Positions 10,862-21,186 are shown, numbered from the stretch's first letter. The stretch is 64,000 nucleotides of DNA from Pseudomonas atagonensis (GCF_011369485.1 NZ_VXCA01000003.1:186001-250000); one strand, 5' to 3'. Program-made: numbers and translations. Notes: generated from the sequence alone by a model not told the origin.

Positions 10862-12019
10862 TCAGTTGAACAAGCCGTAGAAGAATAGACGGATGCTATC
10901 CCACATGCGGCGGAAGATACCACCCTCCTCGACGCCATCCAGAGCGATCAGGTCGGCGCTGTGCACTACCTTGTCTTCCAGTTTGACTTCGACTTTACCG
11001 ATCACGTCGCCCTTGGCGATTGGCGCGGTCAGTTGCGGGTTCATGGTCATGCTGGCAGCGAGCTTCTTCAGCTGGCCTTTCGGCAGGGTCATGGTCAGGT
11101 CTTCAGCCAGGCCGGCCTTGACTTGATTGGTGGTGCCTTTCCACACCGGAGCCTGAGCCAGTTCGGTGCCCTTCTGATAGAAGGTCTGGGTTTCGAAGAA
11201 GCGGAAACCGTAGGTCAGCAGCTTCTGGGTTTCAGCGGCGCGAGCCACTTCGCTGTTGGTGCCGAACACCACGGCGATCAGGCGCTGGCCGTCACGTACC
11301 GCCGAGGACACCATGCAGTAACCGGCTTCGTCGGTGTGACCGGTTTTCAGACCGTCAACGGTCTTGTCACGCCACAGCAGCAGGTTGCGGTTAGGCTGCT
11401 TGATGCCGTTCCAGAAGAACTCTTTCTGCGAGTAGATGGCGTAGTGAGCCGGGTCTTCGTGAATGATCGCGCGCGCCAGAATCGCCATGTCGTGAGCCGA
11501 CGAGTAGTGCTCAGGGTTTGGCAGGCCGGTCGGGTTCATGAAGTGGGTATTGGTCATGCCCAGATCGGTGACCGTCTTGTTCATCAGGTCGGCGAATGCG
11601 TCTTCGCTACCGGCGATGTGCTCGGACAGCGCGACGCTGGCGTCGTTGCCGGACTGGATGATGATGCCGTGCAGCAAGTCGCTGACAGTCACCTGCGAGC
11701 CGACTTTGATGAACATCCGCGAACCGCCGGTGCGCCAGGCGTTTTCGCTGACGGTCACCGGGTCGTTTTCACCGATCTGGCCACGACGGATTTCCAGCGT
11801 AGCGATGTACGCGGTCATCAGCTTGGTCAGGCTGGCCGGTGGCAGGCGCTGGTCGCCATTGTTCTCGACCAGCACGTTGCCGCTGCTGGCGTCCATCAGA
11901 ACGTAAGCTTTTGCGGCCAGTTGAGGTGGCGACGGCATCATCTCGGCCGCGAAGGCGGCTGGCGAGAGGAGCAGCGGGACTAGCAGACACAGGCGTTTGG
12001 CAAAGGTGGTGATGTTCAT
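10862..12019 (-). CDS. dacA: D-alanyl-D-alanine carboxypeptidase (PBP5/6 type)
   Basis: Periplasmic, membrane-tethered D,D-carboxypeptidase of 385 residues that trims pentapeptides. A Sec signal ends at AAFAAEM. The three penicillin-binding motifs are visible: SxxK in PASLTKLMTAY, SxN in IQSGNDASVAL, and KTG in DGLKTGHTDEAGYCM. After the PBP5-C beta domain, the C-terminus FRRMWDSIRLFFYGLFN is an amphipathic membrane anchor. P. aeruginosa nomenclature calls this homologue dacC. Confidence 0.95.
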   Translation of the reverse strand: MNITTFAKRLCLLVPLLLSPAAFAAEMMPSPPQLAAKAYVLMDASSGNVLVENNGDQRLPPASLTKLMTAYIATLEIRRGQIGENDPVTVSENAWRTGGSRMFIKVGSQVTVSDLLHGIIIQSGNDASVALSEHIAGSEDAFADLMNKTVTDLGMTNTHFMNPTGLPNPEHYSSAHDMAILARAIIHEDPAHYAIYSQKEFFWNGIKQPNRNLLLWRDKTVDGLKTGHTDEAGYCMVSSAVRDGQRLIAVVFGTNSEVARAAETQKLLTYGFRFFETQTFYQKGTELAQAPVWKGTTNQVKAGLAEDLTMTLPKGQLKKLAASMTMNPQLTAPIAKGDVIGKVEVKLEDKVVHSADLIALDGVEEGGIFRRMWDSIRLFFYGLFN

Positions 12020-12157
12020 CCGTCTCTCGAAATCGCTAATGGAAACTTGCCCGAGGGCAAAAACTAATCAAATAACCTTCTAACGGGTTATCGCGTGTTC
12101 AGTTGCTCACTCCAGTCACCCTTGCCGGGCTTTTGTTCTTCGACGAGCCAACAACCT

Positions 12158-12184
12158 GATTCACCCCCCAATCGCTGGTGAATC
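12158..12184 (-). terminator. Hairpin after rlpA
   Basis: GATTCACC (12158-12165) pairs perfectly with GGTGAATC (12177-12184), just downstream of the rlpA stop on the minus strand. No clear U tract follows, so it may be an RNA-stabilising hairpin. The remaining bases to 12019 would hold the dacA promoter; nothing firm is seen there. Confidence 0.4.
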
Positions 12185-12203
12185 GTCAATCAAGTTCTAC
12201 GTA

Positions 12204-13214
12204 TTACTCGGTGACCACACTTGGCGAACCAAGGTTGGCCAAGCGCACGCTGTTCTGCACCTGGGCAATTTCACCCGGCGAACCGATCGGTCCCAGGCGT
12301 ACCCGGTGCAGGGTCTGCTGATTGCGCACGATCGAGCTGATGAACACCGGAGCGCTCACCATCCCGCTGAGCTTCGACCTCAGCAGTTCGGCAGCGTCCG
12401 GGTTGGCGAACGCGCCCACCTGCAGATACTGGCCAGACGCTGTTGCAGAAGCGTTTTTTTTTGCACTCATCGGCACCGGGACAGTGTCCGAAGCGTGTTG
12501 CTGCGGCGGTGGTGTCCATTGCTCGACAGTACCGGCCGAAGCCGTGATCACCGGGGCGCTATTTTGCGCGACCTGCGGCTCATTGAGCATCAAAGGCGCC
12601 GGTCGGCCCTTGGCTGCCCAATATTGCTGCGGATCGATGCCTTCGACCTTGACTCGCGCAGTACCGATTTCGGCGTAACCGAGTTTTTTTGCGGCCGCGT
12701 AGGACAAGTCGATGATGCGATCAGAGTAGAACGGCCCACGGTCGTTGACCCGCAGGATCACGCTCTTGTTGTTGTCCAGGTTGGTCACCCGAACGTAACT
12801 TGGCAATGGCAGAGTCTTGTGGGCGGCGCTCATGCCGTACAGGTCATAGACCTCGCCGTTGGCGGTGTTCTGACCATGGAACTTGGTGCCGTACCAGGAC
12901 GCGGTGCCGGAAGCGACGTAAGTCTTGGATTCCTGCAACGGGAAGTAGGTCTTGCCCAGTACGGTATATGGGTTGGCCTTGTACGGGCCGGTGTGCAGGG
13001 TCGGCGTCGCATCAGGGATACGCGACACGTCGACGTCCCACCACGGCGCGCCGTCCTTGTGGGCACGGTTGATATCCAGACCCGGCTGCGCACGCACAGC
13101 GGTAGACGAAGGCTTCTGGGTCGGCGAACGGCTGGTCGAACAACTGGCGACCAGCACCGCCAACGCAGCGAATGCCACCAGCTTCAGGGGTTTATTGATA
13201 GGCAATGCCCGCAT
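12204..13214 (-). CDS. rlpA: Septal-ring lytic transglycosylase RlpA
   Basis: Outer-membrane lipoprotein of 336 residues. The signal ends in the lipobox VASCS. The double-psi barrel contains ASGTASWYGTKFHGQNTANG and ILRVNDRGPF with the catalytic Asp. The C-terminal SPOR domain begins QYLQVGAFANPDAAELLRSK and binds denuded septal glycan. In P. aeruginosa RlpA cleaves stem-peptide-free glycan at the septum. The ATG overlaps the mltB stop (TAATG), so the two are translationally coupled. Confidence 0.95.
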   Translation of the reverse strand: MRALPINKPLKLVAFAALAVLVASCSTSRSPTQKPSSTAVRAQPGLDINRAHKDGAPWWDVDVSRIPDATPTLHTGPYKANPYTVLGKTYFPLQESKTYVASGTASWYGTKFHGQNTANGEVYDLYGMSAAHKTLPLPSYVRVTNLDNNKSVILRVNDRGPFYSDRIIDLSYAAAKKLGYAEIGTARVKVEGIDPQQYWAAKGRPAPLMLNEPQVAQNSAPVITASAGTVEQWTPPPQQHASDTVPVPMSAKKNASATASGQYLQVGAFANPDAAELLRSKLSGMVSAPVFISSIVRNQQTLHRVRLGPIGSPGEIAQVQNSVRLANLGSPSVVTE

Positions 13215-14224
13215 TACTTGACGCCCCGTGCTTGTACCAGCTGTTCAGACAGTTGATGTACGGCCATGGCGTACATCACGCTGCGGTTATAACGCGTGAT
13301 CGCGTAGAAATTCTTCAGGCCCATCCAGTATTCAGGGCCGTTGTCGCCTTCGAGGCGAAATGCAGTGACCGGCATGTCATCGCGCAGCGCATCATGACTC
13401 GACCAGCCCAGCGCTCGCAACTCCCCGACGGTTTTCGTCGGCTCGATGCCGGTGGTCAGGCCTTCGTCGACCTGATCGCCGCGGACATCCGCGCGGCTGA
13501 CGACCGGTTCGCCTGCCACCCAGCCGTGACGCTTGAAATAGCTGGCGACGCTGCCGATCGCATCATCCGGGTTGTTCCAGATATTGATGTGGCCGTCACC
13601 GTCGAAATCCACCGCGTAGGCGCGAAAGCTGCTCGGCATGAACTGCGGCAGGCCCATCGCCCCGGCGTACGAGCCTTTCAGGGTCAACGGATCGACCTGT
13701 TCTTCACGGGCCAGCAGCAGGAATTCACGCAGTTCCTTGCGGAAAAATTCGGCACGGGGAGGATAGTCGAAACCGAGCGTCGACAAGGCGTCGATTACCC
13801 GGAAATTGCCAGTATTACGTCCGAAAAACGTCTCAACGCCGATGATCGACACGATGACTTGTGCCGGTACGCCGTATTCCTGCTCGGCACGGGCCAGCGT
13901 GGCCTCGTGCTGACGCCAGAAGTCCACACCTCGCGCAATACGCGCGTCAGTGATGAACATCGGGCGATATTCTTTCCACTGCTTGACCCGCTCGGCGGGT
14001 TTGGAGATGGCGTCAAGAATCGACTGCTTGCGCTGCGCCTCGCGGAACACTCCCATCAGTTGTTCACCGGCGAAACCGTAGTCGCGGGTCATTTCACCGA
14101 CGAATTCGGCCACCTGCGGCGAGCCTTCGTAATCGCCGGCCAGCGCTTCCTGCGCGCTGCCAAGGATGCCTACCAGGCCGACCCACGGCGCGTATCGAGT
14201 CGCCCAGCCACGCATTACTTGCAT
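13214..14224 (-). CDS. mltB: Membrane-bound lytic murein transglycosylase B
   Basis: About 336 residues. The N-terminus MQVMRGWATRYAPWVGLVGI runs to AQEALAG and reads as a Sec signal; no clear lipobox Cys is present, so soluble periplasmic placement is likely. The catalytic motif is SIIGVETFFGRNTG and the family signature is GSYAGAMGLPQFMPSSFR, followed by VDFDGDGHINIW. Start at 14224 is supported by AAGGTGAAG upstream; the frame is open to 14260 inside rodA. Coupled to rlpA. Confidence 0.93.
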   Translation of the reverse strand: MQVMRGWATRYAPWVGLVGILGSAQEALAGDYEGSPQVAEFVGEMTRDYGFAGEQLMGVFREAQRKQSILDAISKPAERVKQWKEYRPMFITDARIARGVDFWRQHEATLARAEQEYGVPAQVIVSIIGVETFFGRNTGNFRVIDALSTLGFDYPPRAEFFRKELREFLLLAREEQVDPLTLKGSYAGAMGLPQFMPSSFRAYAVDFDGDGHINIWNNPDDAIGSVASYFKRHGWVAGEPVVSRADVRGDQVDEGLTTGIEPTKTVGELRALGWSSHDALRDDMPVTAFRLEGDNGPEYWMGLKNFYAITRYNRSVMYAMAVHQLSEQLVQARGVK

Positions 14225-14241
14225 TGAACTCTTCACCTTAT

Positions 14242-15384
14242 TCAAACCTGTGCGATCCACTTGCGATGGGTATGGATCGACATCAAAACCCCAAACGCTG
14301 ACAGCAGCGTCACCAGCGAAGTTCCTCCGTAGCTAATGAACGGCAACGGCACCCCTACAACCGGCAACAGGCCACTGACCATACCGATGTTGACGAAAAC
14401 GTAAACAAAAAACGTCATGGTCAACGCACCGGCGAGCAATTTGCCGAACAATGTTTGCGCCTGAGCGGTGATCACCAGCCCCCGGCCAATCAACAACAGA
14501 TAGATCAGCAACAAGGCGCAAATGCCTACCAGGCCGAACTCTTCACCCAGTACCGCAATGATGAAGTCGGTGTGGCTTTCCGGCAGAAAGTCCAGGTGCG
14601 ACTGGGTGCCGAGCAGCCAGCCCTTGCCGAATACGCCGCCGGAGCCGATCGCGGCTTTCGACTGAATGATGTTCCAGCCCGTGCCGAGCGGATCGCTTTC
14701 CGGGTCGAGGAACGTCAGGATCCGCTGCTTCTGGTAGTCGTGCATGATGAAAAACCACATCGCCACCGACACCGGGATCGCCGCCGCCAGCACGCTGAGA
14801 ATCCAGCGCCAGCGCAGCCCGCCCATGAACAGCACGAATGCGCCACCCGCCAGAATCAGCAGCGACGTGCCAAGGTCAGGCTGACGGACGATCAACACGA
14901 ACGGCACACCAATCAGCATCAGACTGATGCCGACGTGCTTGAGTTGCGGCGGCAAGGTGCGTTTGGACAGATACCAGGCAATGGTCGCCGGCATCAGGAT
15001 CTTCATGAATTCTGAGGGCTGGAAGCGGATCACCCCGGGAATGTTAATCCAGCGCGTGGCGCCCATGGCGTTGTGGCCCATGATGTCCACCACCATCAGC
15101 AGTACCACCCCAATCACATAGCCGAGCGGTACCCAACGCGCCATGAAGCGAGGTTCGAGCTGGGCGATGACGATCATCGACACCAGACCGATGCCGAACG
15201 AAGTGGCCTGCTTGGCCAGCAGATCCCAGCTCTTGCCGCTGGCCGAATACAGCACGAACAGACTGCCGGCGGCGAGGATCAGCAGCAGGATCAGCAACGG
15301 ACCATCAATGTGCAGTCTTTGCAGCAGCGTCGCGCGGCGACGCATCACATCCTCGCTGGAGAGCATGCGATCAAAATTATTCAT
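14242..15384 (-). CDS. rodA: Rod-shape SEDS glycosyltransferase RodA
   Basis: Polytopic SEDS protein of about 380 residues that polymerises lipid II during elongation together with PBP2. Family landmarks are QPDLGTSLLI with the catalytic-loop Asp, WNIIQSKAAIGSGGVFGKGW, FLPESHTDFIIAVLGEEFG, and GLLPVVGVPLPFISYGGTS. Start MNNFDRMLSS at 15384 overlaps the mrdA stop by 8 bases, so translation is coupled. Confidence 0.96.
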   Translation of the reverse strand: MNNFDRMLSSEDVMRRRATLLQRLHIDGPLLILLLILAAGSLFVLYSASGKSWDLLAKQATSFGIGLVSMIVIAQLEPRFMARWVPLGYVIGVVLLMVVDIMGHNAMGATRWINIPGVIRFQPSEFMKILMPATIAWYLSKRTLPPQLKHVGISLMLIGVPFVLIVRQPDLGTSLLILAGGAFVLFMGGLRWRWILSVLAAAIPVSVAMWFFIMHDYQKQRILTFLDPESDPLGTGWNIIQSKAAIGSGGVFGKGWLLGTQSHLDFLPESHTDFIIAVLGEEFGLVGICALLLIYLLLIGRGLVITAQAQTLFGKLLAGALTMTFFVYVFVNIGMVSGLLPVVGVPLPFISYGGTSLVTLLSAFGVLMSIHTHRKWIAQV

Positions 15385-17272
15385 CACGGGCCGTAGCCTC
15401 CGCACTGATTGGACTGGCGTATTCGGCCTTCAAACGTCCGTCCTGATCCAGCAGCCAGGCGTCCATGACCTGACGCACCACCGGCGCGGCGACGCCGGAG
15501 CCGGACTCACCGTTCTCGACCATCACCGACACCACGATTCGTGGATCGTCAGCCGGGGCAAACCCGACGAACAAGGCGTGGTCGCGGTGGCGCTCCTGAA
15601 CCTTGGAGCGGTCGTACTTCTCGCCCTGCTTGATCGCCACCACCTGCGCCGTACCCGACTTGCCGGCGATACGATATTGCGCGCCAATGGCCGCTTTACG
15701 CGCTGTGCCTCGGGCACCGTGCATCACTTGCTGCATGCCGTGGTTGACCTTGGTCCAGTCCGACGGATCGCGCAGGACGATGTCCGGCATCGGGTTTTCG
15801 TCCACCGGCTTCACCCCTTCCAGGGATTTGGCCAGGTGCGGACGGTTCCACACGCCTTTGTTGGCGACCAGCGCTGTGGCCTGAGCCAATTGCAGCGGGG
15901 TCGATTGCATGTAGCCCTGGCCGATCCCGAGAATCAGGGTTTCGCCCGGGAACCATGCCTGACGCCGGGTCGCGCGTTTCCACTCGCGGGACGGCATCAG
16001 GCCGGGGGACTCTTCGAACATGTCCAGCGAGACCTTCTGGCCGATGCCGAACTTGTTCATGTAGGCCGACAACCGATCGATGCCGAGCTTGTGCGCCAGG
16101 TCATAAAAGTAGGTGTCGTTGGAACGCATGATCGCCGTGTCGAGGTCGACAAAGCCGTCGCCCGTGCGGTTCCAGTTACGGTATTTGTGATCGTAGTTGG
16201 GCAGCATGTAATAGCCCGGGTCGAACACCCGGCTCGACGCGGTCACGACACCGGAATCGAGGCCGGCAATCGCCACCGCCGGTTTGATCGTCGAACCCGG
16301 CGGATACAGACCGCGCAGCACGCGGTTAAACAGCGGCCGGTCGATGGAGTCACGCAGCTCGGCATACGCCTTGAAGCTGATCCCGGTGACGAACAGGTTC
16401 GGGTCGAAGCTCGGCTGACTGACCATCGCCAGCACCTCGCCAGTCCTCGGATCGAGCGCTACCACCGCACCCCGACGACCGCCCAGCGCGGCTTCGGCCG
16501 CTTCCTGCAACTTGATGTCCAGACTGAGGACGATGTCCTTGCCGGGAATCGGATCGGTGCGTTTGAGCACGCGCAGGACGCGGCCACGAGCGTTGGTCTC
16601 GACTTCCTCGTAACCCACCTGACCGTGCAACTCCGGCTCGTAGAAACGCTCGATGCCGGTTTTGCCGATGTGGTGGGTGCCGCTGTAATTGACCGGGTCC
16701 AGCGACTTCAGCTCTTTCTCGTTGATCCGCCCCATGTAACCCACCGAGTGCGCAAAGTGCGCGCCCTGCGGGTAGTGACGGACCAGTTGCGCGACCACTT
16801 CCACCCCTGGCAGACGGAACTGGTTCACCGCGATCCGGGCGATCTGCTCTTCGGTCAGCTCGAACAGGATCGGCACCGGCTCGAACGGCCGGCGTCCCTG
16901 TCGCATACGCTTCTCGAAGATCACCCGGTCTTCGGGCGTCAGCTGCAACACCTCGACGATCACGTCGAGCACTTGCTGCCAGTCGCCGGAGCGCTCGCGG
17001 GTCATGCTCAGGCTGAAGCTTGGACGGTTGTCCGCGACCACCACGCCGTTGCGGTCGAAGATCAATCCGCGGGTCGGCGGAATCGGCTGCACGTGGACGC
17101 GGTTGTTTTCCGAAAGCGTCGAGTGGTACTCGTACTGGATCACCTGCAAGTAATACAGCCGTGCAATCAGCACGCCGATCAGCATCACAATCGCAATGGC
17201 CCCGAACACGACGCGGCTACGCACCAGGCGTGCGTCCTTTTCGTGGTCCTTGATGCGGATCGGCTGAGACAT
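15377..17272 (-). CDS. mrdA: Penicillin-binding protein 2
   Basis: Elongasome D,D-transpeptidase of 631 residues. One membrane segment lies near the N-terminus (VVFGAIAIVMLIGVLIARLY). The transpeptidase motifs are SxxK in PPGSTIKPAVAI, SND in MRSNDTYFYDLAHKLGID, and KSGT in IAGKSGTAQVVAI. Start MSQPIRIKDHEKDARL at 17272 is family-typical, 10 bp after the rlmH stop. It is the partner of RodA encoded immediately downstream. Confidence 0.96.
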   Translation of the reverse strand: MSQPIRIKDHEKDARLVRSRVVFGAIAIVMLIGVLIARLYYLQVIQYEYHSTLSENNRVHVQPIPPTRGLIFDRNGVVVADNRPSFSLSMTRERSGDWQQVLDVIVEVLQLTPEDRVIFEKRMRQGRRPFEPVPILFELTEEQIARIAVNQFRLPGVEVVAQLVRHYPQGAHFAHSVGYMGRINEKELKSLDPVNYSGTHHIGKTGIERFYEPELHGQVGYEEVETNARGRVLRVLKRTDPIPGKDIVLSLDIKLQEAAEAALGGRRGAVVALDPRTGEVLAMVSQPSFDPNLFVTGISFKAYAELRDSIDRPLFNRVLRGLYPPGSTIKPAVAIAGLDSGVVTASSRVFDPGYYMLPNYDHKYRNWNRTGDGFVDLDTAIMRSNDTYFYDLAHKLGIDRLSAYMNKFGIGQKVSLDMFEESPGLMPSREWKRATRRQAWFPGETLILGIGQGYMQSTPLQLAQATALVANKGVWNRPHLAKSLEGVKPVDENPMPDIVLRDPSDWTKVNHGMQQVMHGARGTARKAAIGAQYRIAGKSGTAQVVAIKQGEKYDRSKVQERHRDHALFVGFAPADDPRIVVSVMVENGESGSGVAAPVVRQVMDAWLLDQDGRLKAEYASPISAEATARDE

Positions 17273-17282
17273 GAGGGCAGGC

Positions 17283-17750
17283 TTACTTGTGGTAAGGGTG
17301 ACCGGACAGCACGGTCCAGGCACGGTACAACTGTTCGCCGATCAGAATCCGCACCAGCGGGTGCGGCAACGTCAACGGTGACAACGACCAACGCTGATCA
17401 GCGCGGGCACAGACTTCCGGCGCCAGCCCTTCCGGGCCACCGACCATGAAATTGACCGTGCGCGAATCCAGCCGCCAGCGATCGAGTTCGACCGCCAGTT
17501 GCTCGGTGCTCCAGGGTTTGCCGTGGACTTCCAGCGTGACGATCCGCTCATTCGGCCCGACCTTGGCCAGCATGGCTTCGCCTTCCTGGCGGATGAAACG
17601 GGCCACGTCGGCATTCTTGCCACGGGTATTGAGCGGAATTTCCACCAGTTCCAGCGCCAGCTCGGACGGAAGACGCTTGGCATATTCATGCCAGCCTTCT
17701 TCAACCCATTTGGGCATGCGAGAACCGACGGCGATCAGGCGCAGTCGCAC
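17283..17750 (-). CDS. rlmH: 23S rRNA (pseudouridine1915-N3)-methyltransferase
   Basis: SPOUT methyltransferase of 155 residues. It begins [20 protein letters not shown]. The SAM-binding knot is [19 protein letters not shown], followed by [20 protein letters not shown], and the end is SGHPYHK, all standard RlmH. It lies between rsfS and mrdA, the usual order. Confidence 0.97.
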   Translation of the reverse strand: MRLRLIAVGSRMPKWVEEGWHEYAKRLPSELALELVEIPLNTRGKNADVARFIRQEGEAMLAKVGPNERIVTLEVHGKPWSTEQLAVELDRWRLDSRTVNFMVGGPEGLAPEVCARADQRWSLSPLTLPHPLVRILIGEQLYRAWTVLSGHPYHK

Positions 17751-17759
17751 AGCAATCCC

Positions 17760-18254
17760 TTACAGCTGGTCTTTGTTGAGCTTGGTGAAATGCTCGTGGG
17801 TGTTTTCCGGGCTGTGGTGCTTGGCGTCTGCCGCGCGGCTTTGCTCGGCACCGGCCCACAGGCGTTCCAGGTCGTAGAACTGACGTGCCGAGGCAGTCAT
17901 CATGTGCACGATCACCAGATCGAGGTCGAGCAGTACCCAGTCGCTGTCGCCCTTGCCTTCTTCGCCCAGCGGCTTGGCGCCCTGCTTTTTCACTTCTTCG
18001 CGAACCTTGTCCAGCATCGCGTTGATCTGGCGATTGGACGTACCGGTGGCGATGATCATGTAGTCGGTGATGCTTTGCTTGTCGCGCACATCAATGATCT
18101 GGATGTCCTGGGCCTTGACGTCTTCCAGCGCCGCAACAGCGATCTTGACCAGTTCGTCGCCTTTCAGCGGTTCGTTGGTGTTGACCGGCTCTGGCAGCGG
18201 AGCGCTCTTGAACGTGCCTTTGCGCTTAACTTTGGTTTGGTCTTTGTCAGTCAT
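17760..18254 (-). CDS. rsfS: Ribosomal silencing factor RsfS
   Basis: Binds ribosomal protein L14 and blocks subunit joining in poor nutrients. The core contains DVRDKQSITDYMIIATGTSN, followed by WVLLDLDLVIVHMM and ARQFYDLERLW. At 164 residues it is longer than many family members (about 105-120). The extra length is a basic 30-residue N-terminal part and a polar C-terminal tail after the conserved core. Start MTDKDQTKVKRKG at 18254 is chosen by similarity; the frame is open to 18296. Confidence 0.94.
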   Translation of the reverse strand: MTDKDQTKVKRKGTFKSAPLPEPVNTNEPLKGDELVKIAVAALEDVKAQDIQIIDVRDKQSITDYMIIATGTSNRQINAMLDKVREEVKKQGAKPLGEEGKGDSDWVLLDLDLVIVHMMTASARQFYDLERLWAGAEQSRAADAKHHSPENTHEHFTKLNKDQL

Positions 18255-18326
18255 ATAAAACTCGTTTTGCTCATGTATTCGGCGGCTTGGCGACACGCGG
18301 ATTCGTATCAGTGAAGCACGCCTTGT

Positions 18327-19049
18327 TCAGTTCGACGCACGGTACAGACCGTGCGCATCGATGTAGGCCAGGACCGCGTCGGGCACCAGGAAACGTACCG
18401 ACTTACCGCTGGCCAGCAGTTGACGGATCTGGGTGGCGGAAACCGCGAGCGGTGTCTGCCAGACGAATGCAATCTGTCCGCTCGGCCCTTTCAGGGCCAG
18501 CGGGTCGCTCACCGAACGCGCTGCCAGCAGGTTGCGCAAGGCATCCGGCGGTTCGCTGTCGGCGTCCGGGCGCTGTAGCACCAGGATGTGGCAATGCTGG
18601 AGCAACTCTTCCCAGCGGTGCCAAGTGGGCAGGCCGCAAAATGCGTCCCAGCCCAAAAGTAGAAAAACCTGGGTCTCGGCGGGCATTTCAGCACGCATCG
18701 ACTCCAGGGTATCAATGGTGTAAGACGGTTTGTCCCGCTGCAATTCGCGGGCGTCCACCACCAGCGGCGGCACTCCGGCCACCGCGCACTCGACCATCGC
18801 CAGCCGATCCTGCGCCGACACCTGCGGCGTATCGCGATGCGGCGGCCGCGCGCTCGGCGTCAGGCGCAGCTCATCGAGCGCCAGCGCTTCGGCAACTTCC
18901 AGGCCACCGCGCAAATGGCCGATGTGCACCGGGTCGAACGTGCCGCCCAGCACGCCAATGCGCCGCGGGCGGGGTTCGCTGCCGGTTTGCGGCGCTGTCA
19001 GGTCGAGGTCGGCCAAGTCAGACCGGCGCCTGGCCGCGCAACTGGCCAT
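18327..19049 (-). CDS. nadD: Nicotinate-nucleotide adenylyltransferase
   Basis: Makes deamido-NAD from NaMN and ATP; about 240 residues. [20 protein letters not shown] is the nucleotidyltransferase GGTFDPxHxGH motif and [20 protein letters not shown] is the C-terminal ISxTxIR-like motif. The first 30 residues before the core are not conserved, and the start overlaps proA by about 32 bases. ATG 19049 is taken, but a GTG at 19052 or a TTG at 19016 is possible. Confidence 0.93.
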   Translation of the reverse strand: MASCAARRRSDLADLDLTAPQTGSEPRPRRIGVLGGTFDPVHIGHLRGGLEVAEALALDELRLTPSARPPHRDTPQVSAQDRLAMVECAVAGVPPLVVDARELQRDKPSYTIDTLESMRAEMPAETQVFLLLGWDAFCGLPTWHRWEELLQHCHILVLQRPDADSEPPDALRNLLAARSVSDPLALKGPSGQIAFVWQTPLAVSATQIRQLLASGKSVRFLVPDAVLAYIDAHGLYRASN

Positions 19050-20289
19050 CACCGACCACGATGTACTTCTCGCAGGTCAGTCCTTCGAGACCCACCGGGC
19101 CACGGGCGTGCAGCTTATCAGTAGAAATGCCGATCTCGGCACCCAATCCGTATTCAAATCCATCGGCGAAGCAGGTCGGGGTGTTGATCATGACCGACGC
19201 CGAGTCGACTTCGGCCACAAAGCGGCGGGTGTCGGCGAGGTTTTCGCTGACAATCGAGTCGGTGTGATGCGAGCCGTAATGGTTGATGTGTTCAATGGCC
19301 TGATCCAGACCGTCGACCACGCGGATCGACAGAATCGGCGCCAGATACTCGGTGCTCCAGTCGTCTTCACTGGCCGGCACGGCATCGATGATCGCCCGGG
19401 TGCGCTCGCAGCCACGCAGTTCGACGCCTTTTTCGCGGAACTGCGCAGCCATCGACGGCAGGAAATCCCTGGCAACACGTTGATCGACCAGCAACGTCTC
19501 CATCGCCCCGCAAATGCCGTAGCGATAGGTCTTGGCGTTGAACGCGATGCGCTGGGCTTTCGGCAGATCGGCGTGTTCGCTGACATAGACGTGGCAGATG
19601 CCGTCCAGATGTTTGATCACCGGCACGCGGGCATCGCGGCTGATGCGCTCGATCAGGCCACGACCACCGCGCGGCACGATCACGTCGACGTACTCGGGCA
19701 TGGTGATCATCGCGCCGACGGCGGCACGGTCGGTGGTTTCAACCACTTGCACCACGGCGGCCGGCAGTTCGGCTTCGGCCAGACCGCGCTGGATGCACGC
19801 GGCAATCGCGCGGTTGGAGTTAATCGCTTCGGAGCCACCGCGCAGGATGGTCGCGTTGCCCGACTTCAGGCACAGACTGGCAGCATCGATGGTCACGTTG
19901 GGACGGGATTCGTAAATGATCCCGATCACGCCCAGCGGCACGCGCATCTTGCCGACCTGGATGCCCGAGGGGCGGAAGCTCATGTCGCGGATCGCACCGA
20001 CCGGATCCGGCAGCGCAGCCACCTGGCGCAAACCGACGATCATGCCGTCGATGCGCGCCGGGGTCAGCTCCAGACGTTCCAGCAGGGCGGGTTCCAGACC
20101 ATTGGCGCGACCGGCGGCCAGATCCTGTTCGTTGGCTGCGGCCAGCTCGGCGCGAGCAGCGTCCAGCGCATTGGCAGCGGCCTGCAAGGCGCGGTTTTTC
20201 TGCGCAGTGCTGGCACGGCCGATGACCCGGGAGGCTTCGCGGGCGGCGCGACCCAATCGGGTCATGTAGTCAAGAACGGACTCAGTCAT
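19018..20289 (-). CDS. proA: Gamma-glutamyl phosphate reductase
   Basis: Second step of proline synthesis; 423 residues. The N-terminus is [47 protein letters not shown] is the conserved cofactor region, and the catalytic Cys lies in [37 protein letters not shown] near the end is family-typical. Start at 20289 is chosen by similarity; the frame is open to 20388. Confidence 0.97.
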   Translation of the reverse strand: MTESVLDYMTRLGRAAREASRVIGRASTAQKNRALQAAANALDAARAELAAANEQDLAAGRANGLEPALLERLELTPARIDGMIVGLRQVAALPDPVGAIRDMSFRPSGIQVGKMRVPLGVIGIIYESRPNVTIDAASLCLKSGNATILRGGSEAINSNRAIAACIQRGLAEAELPAAVVQVVETTDRAAVGAMITMPEYVDVIVPRGGRGLIERISRDARVPVIKHLDGICHVYVSEHADLPKAQRIAFNAKTYRYGICGAMETLLVDQRVARDFLPSMAAQFREKGVELRGCERTRAIIDAVPASEDDWSTEYLAPILSIRVVDGLDQAIEHINHYGSHHTDSIVSENLADTRRFVAEVDSASVMINTPTCFADGFEYGLGAEIGISTDKLHARGPVGLEGLTCEKYIVVGDGQLRGQAPV

Positions 20290-20466
20290 GGTCTGCTGGG
20301 GTCTTGGCAAAGAGGAAAGCGGCAGATTATAGCTGTCGCGTCCCGGGACTAACAGCGGTGACAGGCGGATGGTCGAAATGGACTGCAATTTGCCGACGTT
20401 CAGCCGTAATTAAGCTGCGGATTGCTATCATCACGACCCCTTGAGCCTGGATAAACACCGCTGGCC

Positions 20467-21186
20467 ATGTCCAATCTGACTGTTCGCGCCACCGCCGAGC
20501 GCCTGCCACTGGGCCTTGCGGACGCTTTTTTCGACCGCGACGCTCAACTGCTGGCCCGTGAGCTGCTCGGCAAAGTCATTCGCCACCGCGTCGGCGATCT
20601 GTGGCTCAGCGCGCGGATCATCGAAACCGAGGCCTATTACTGCGCCGAAAAAGGCAGTCACGCCTCGCTCGGCTACACAGAAAAGCGTAAGGCTTTGTTT
20701 CTGGATGGCGGCCACATCTATATGTATTACGCCCGTGGCGGCGATTCACTGAACTTCAGCGCCCAAGGGCCGGGCAACGCGGTGTTGATCAAATCCGCCT
20801 ATCCGTGGGTCGATGAAATCAGCGGGCCGGCGAGTCTGGCACAGATGCTTTTAAACAATCCGGATGCCCAGGGTCGACCTCGTCCCTCGCAAAAACTCTG
20901 TGCCGGGCAGACGTTGCTGTGCAAAGCCTTGGGCCTGAAAGTACCGGTGTGGGATGCAAAACGCTTCGATCACGAAGTGTTGCTGGTCGAAGACACCGGT
21001 CCGGCCCCCGCACACATTATTCAAACCACTCGACTGGGCATTCCCCATGGTCGTGACGAACACTTGATGTACCGCTTTGTCGACGCCGCTTATGCGCAAT
21101 GGTGCACGCGGAACCCGCTGCGCCGGGGTCAGGTCGAAGGTCGCGATTATCTTTTGCTGCCCGGGCTCGACGCTGAGTTGAAGTAA
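20467..21186 (+). CDS. DNA-3-methyladenine glycosylase (AAG/MPG type)
   Basis: Base-excision repair enzyme of 239 residues. LARELLGKVIRHRVGDLWLS, then IIETEAYYCAEKGSHAS with the catalytic Glu, GGHIYMYYARGGDSLNFSAQ, and a C-terminal RNPLRRGQ give the alkyladenine-glycosylase family, the structural class of human AAG and not of E. coli Tag or AlkA. It removes alkylated purines such as 3-methyladenine. It is divergent from proA with 177 bp between. Confidence 0.93.
   Translation: MSNLTVRATAERLPLGLADAFFDRDAQLLARELLGKVIRHRVGDLWLSARIIETEAYYCAEKGSHASLGYTEKRKALFLDGGHIYMYYARGGDSLNFSAQGPGNAVLIKSAYPWVDEISGPASLAQMLLNNPDAQGRPRPSQKLCAGQTLLCKALGLKVPVWDAKRFDHEVLLVEDTGPAPAHIIQTTRLGIPHGRDEHLMYRFVDAAYAQWCTRNPLRRGQVEGRDYLLLPGLDAELK

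Noticed and set aside
15143..17449. A 768-codon plus-strand frame opposite mrdA and rodA
   Set aside because: Antisense shadow of well-identified genes; low-complexity translation and no ribosome-binding site.
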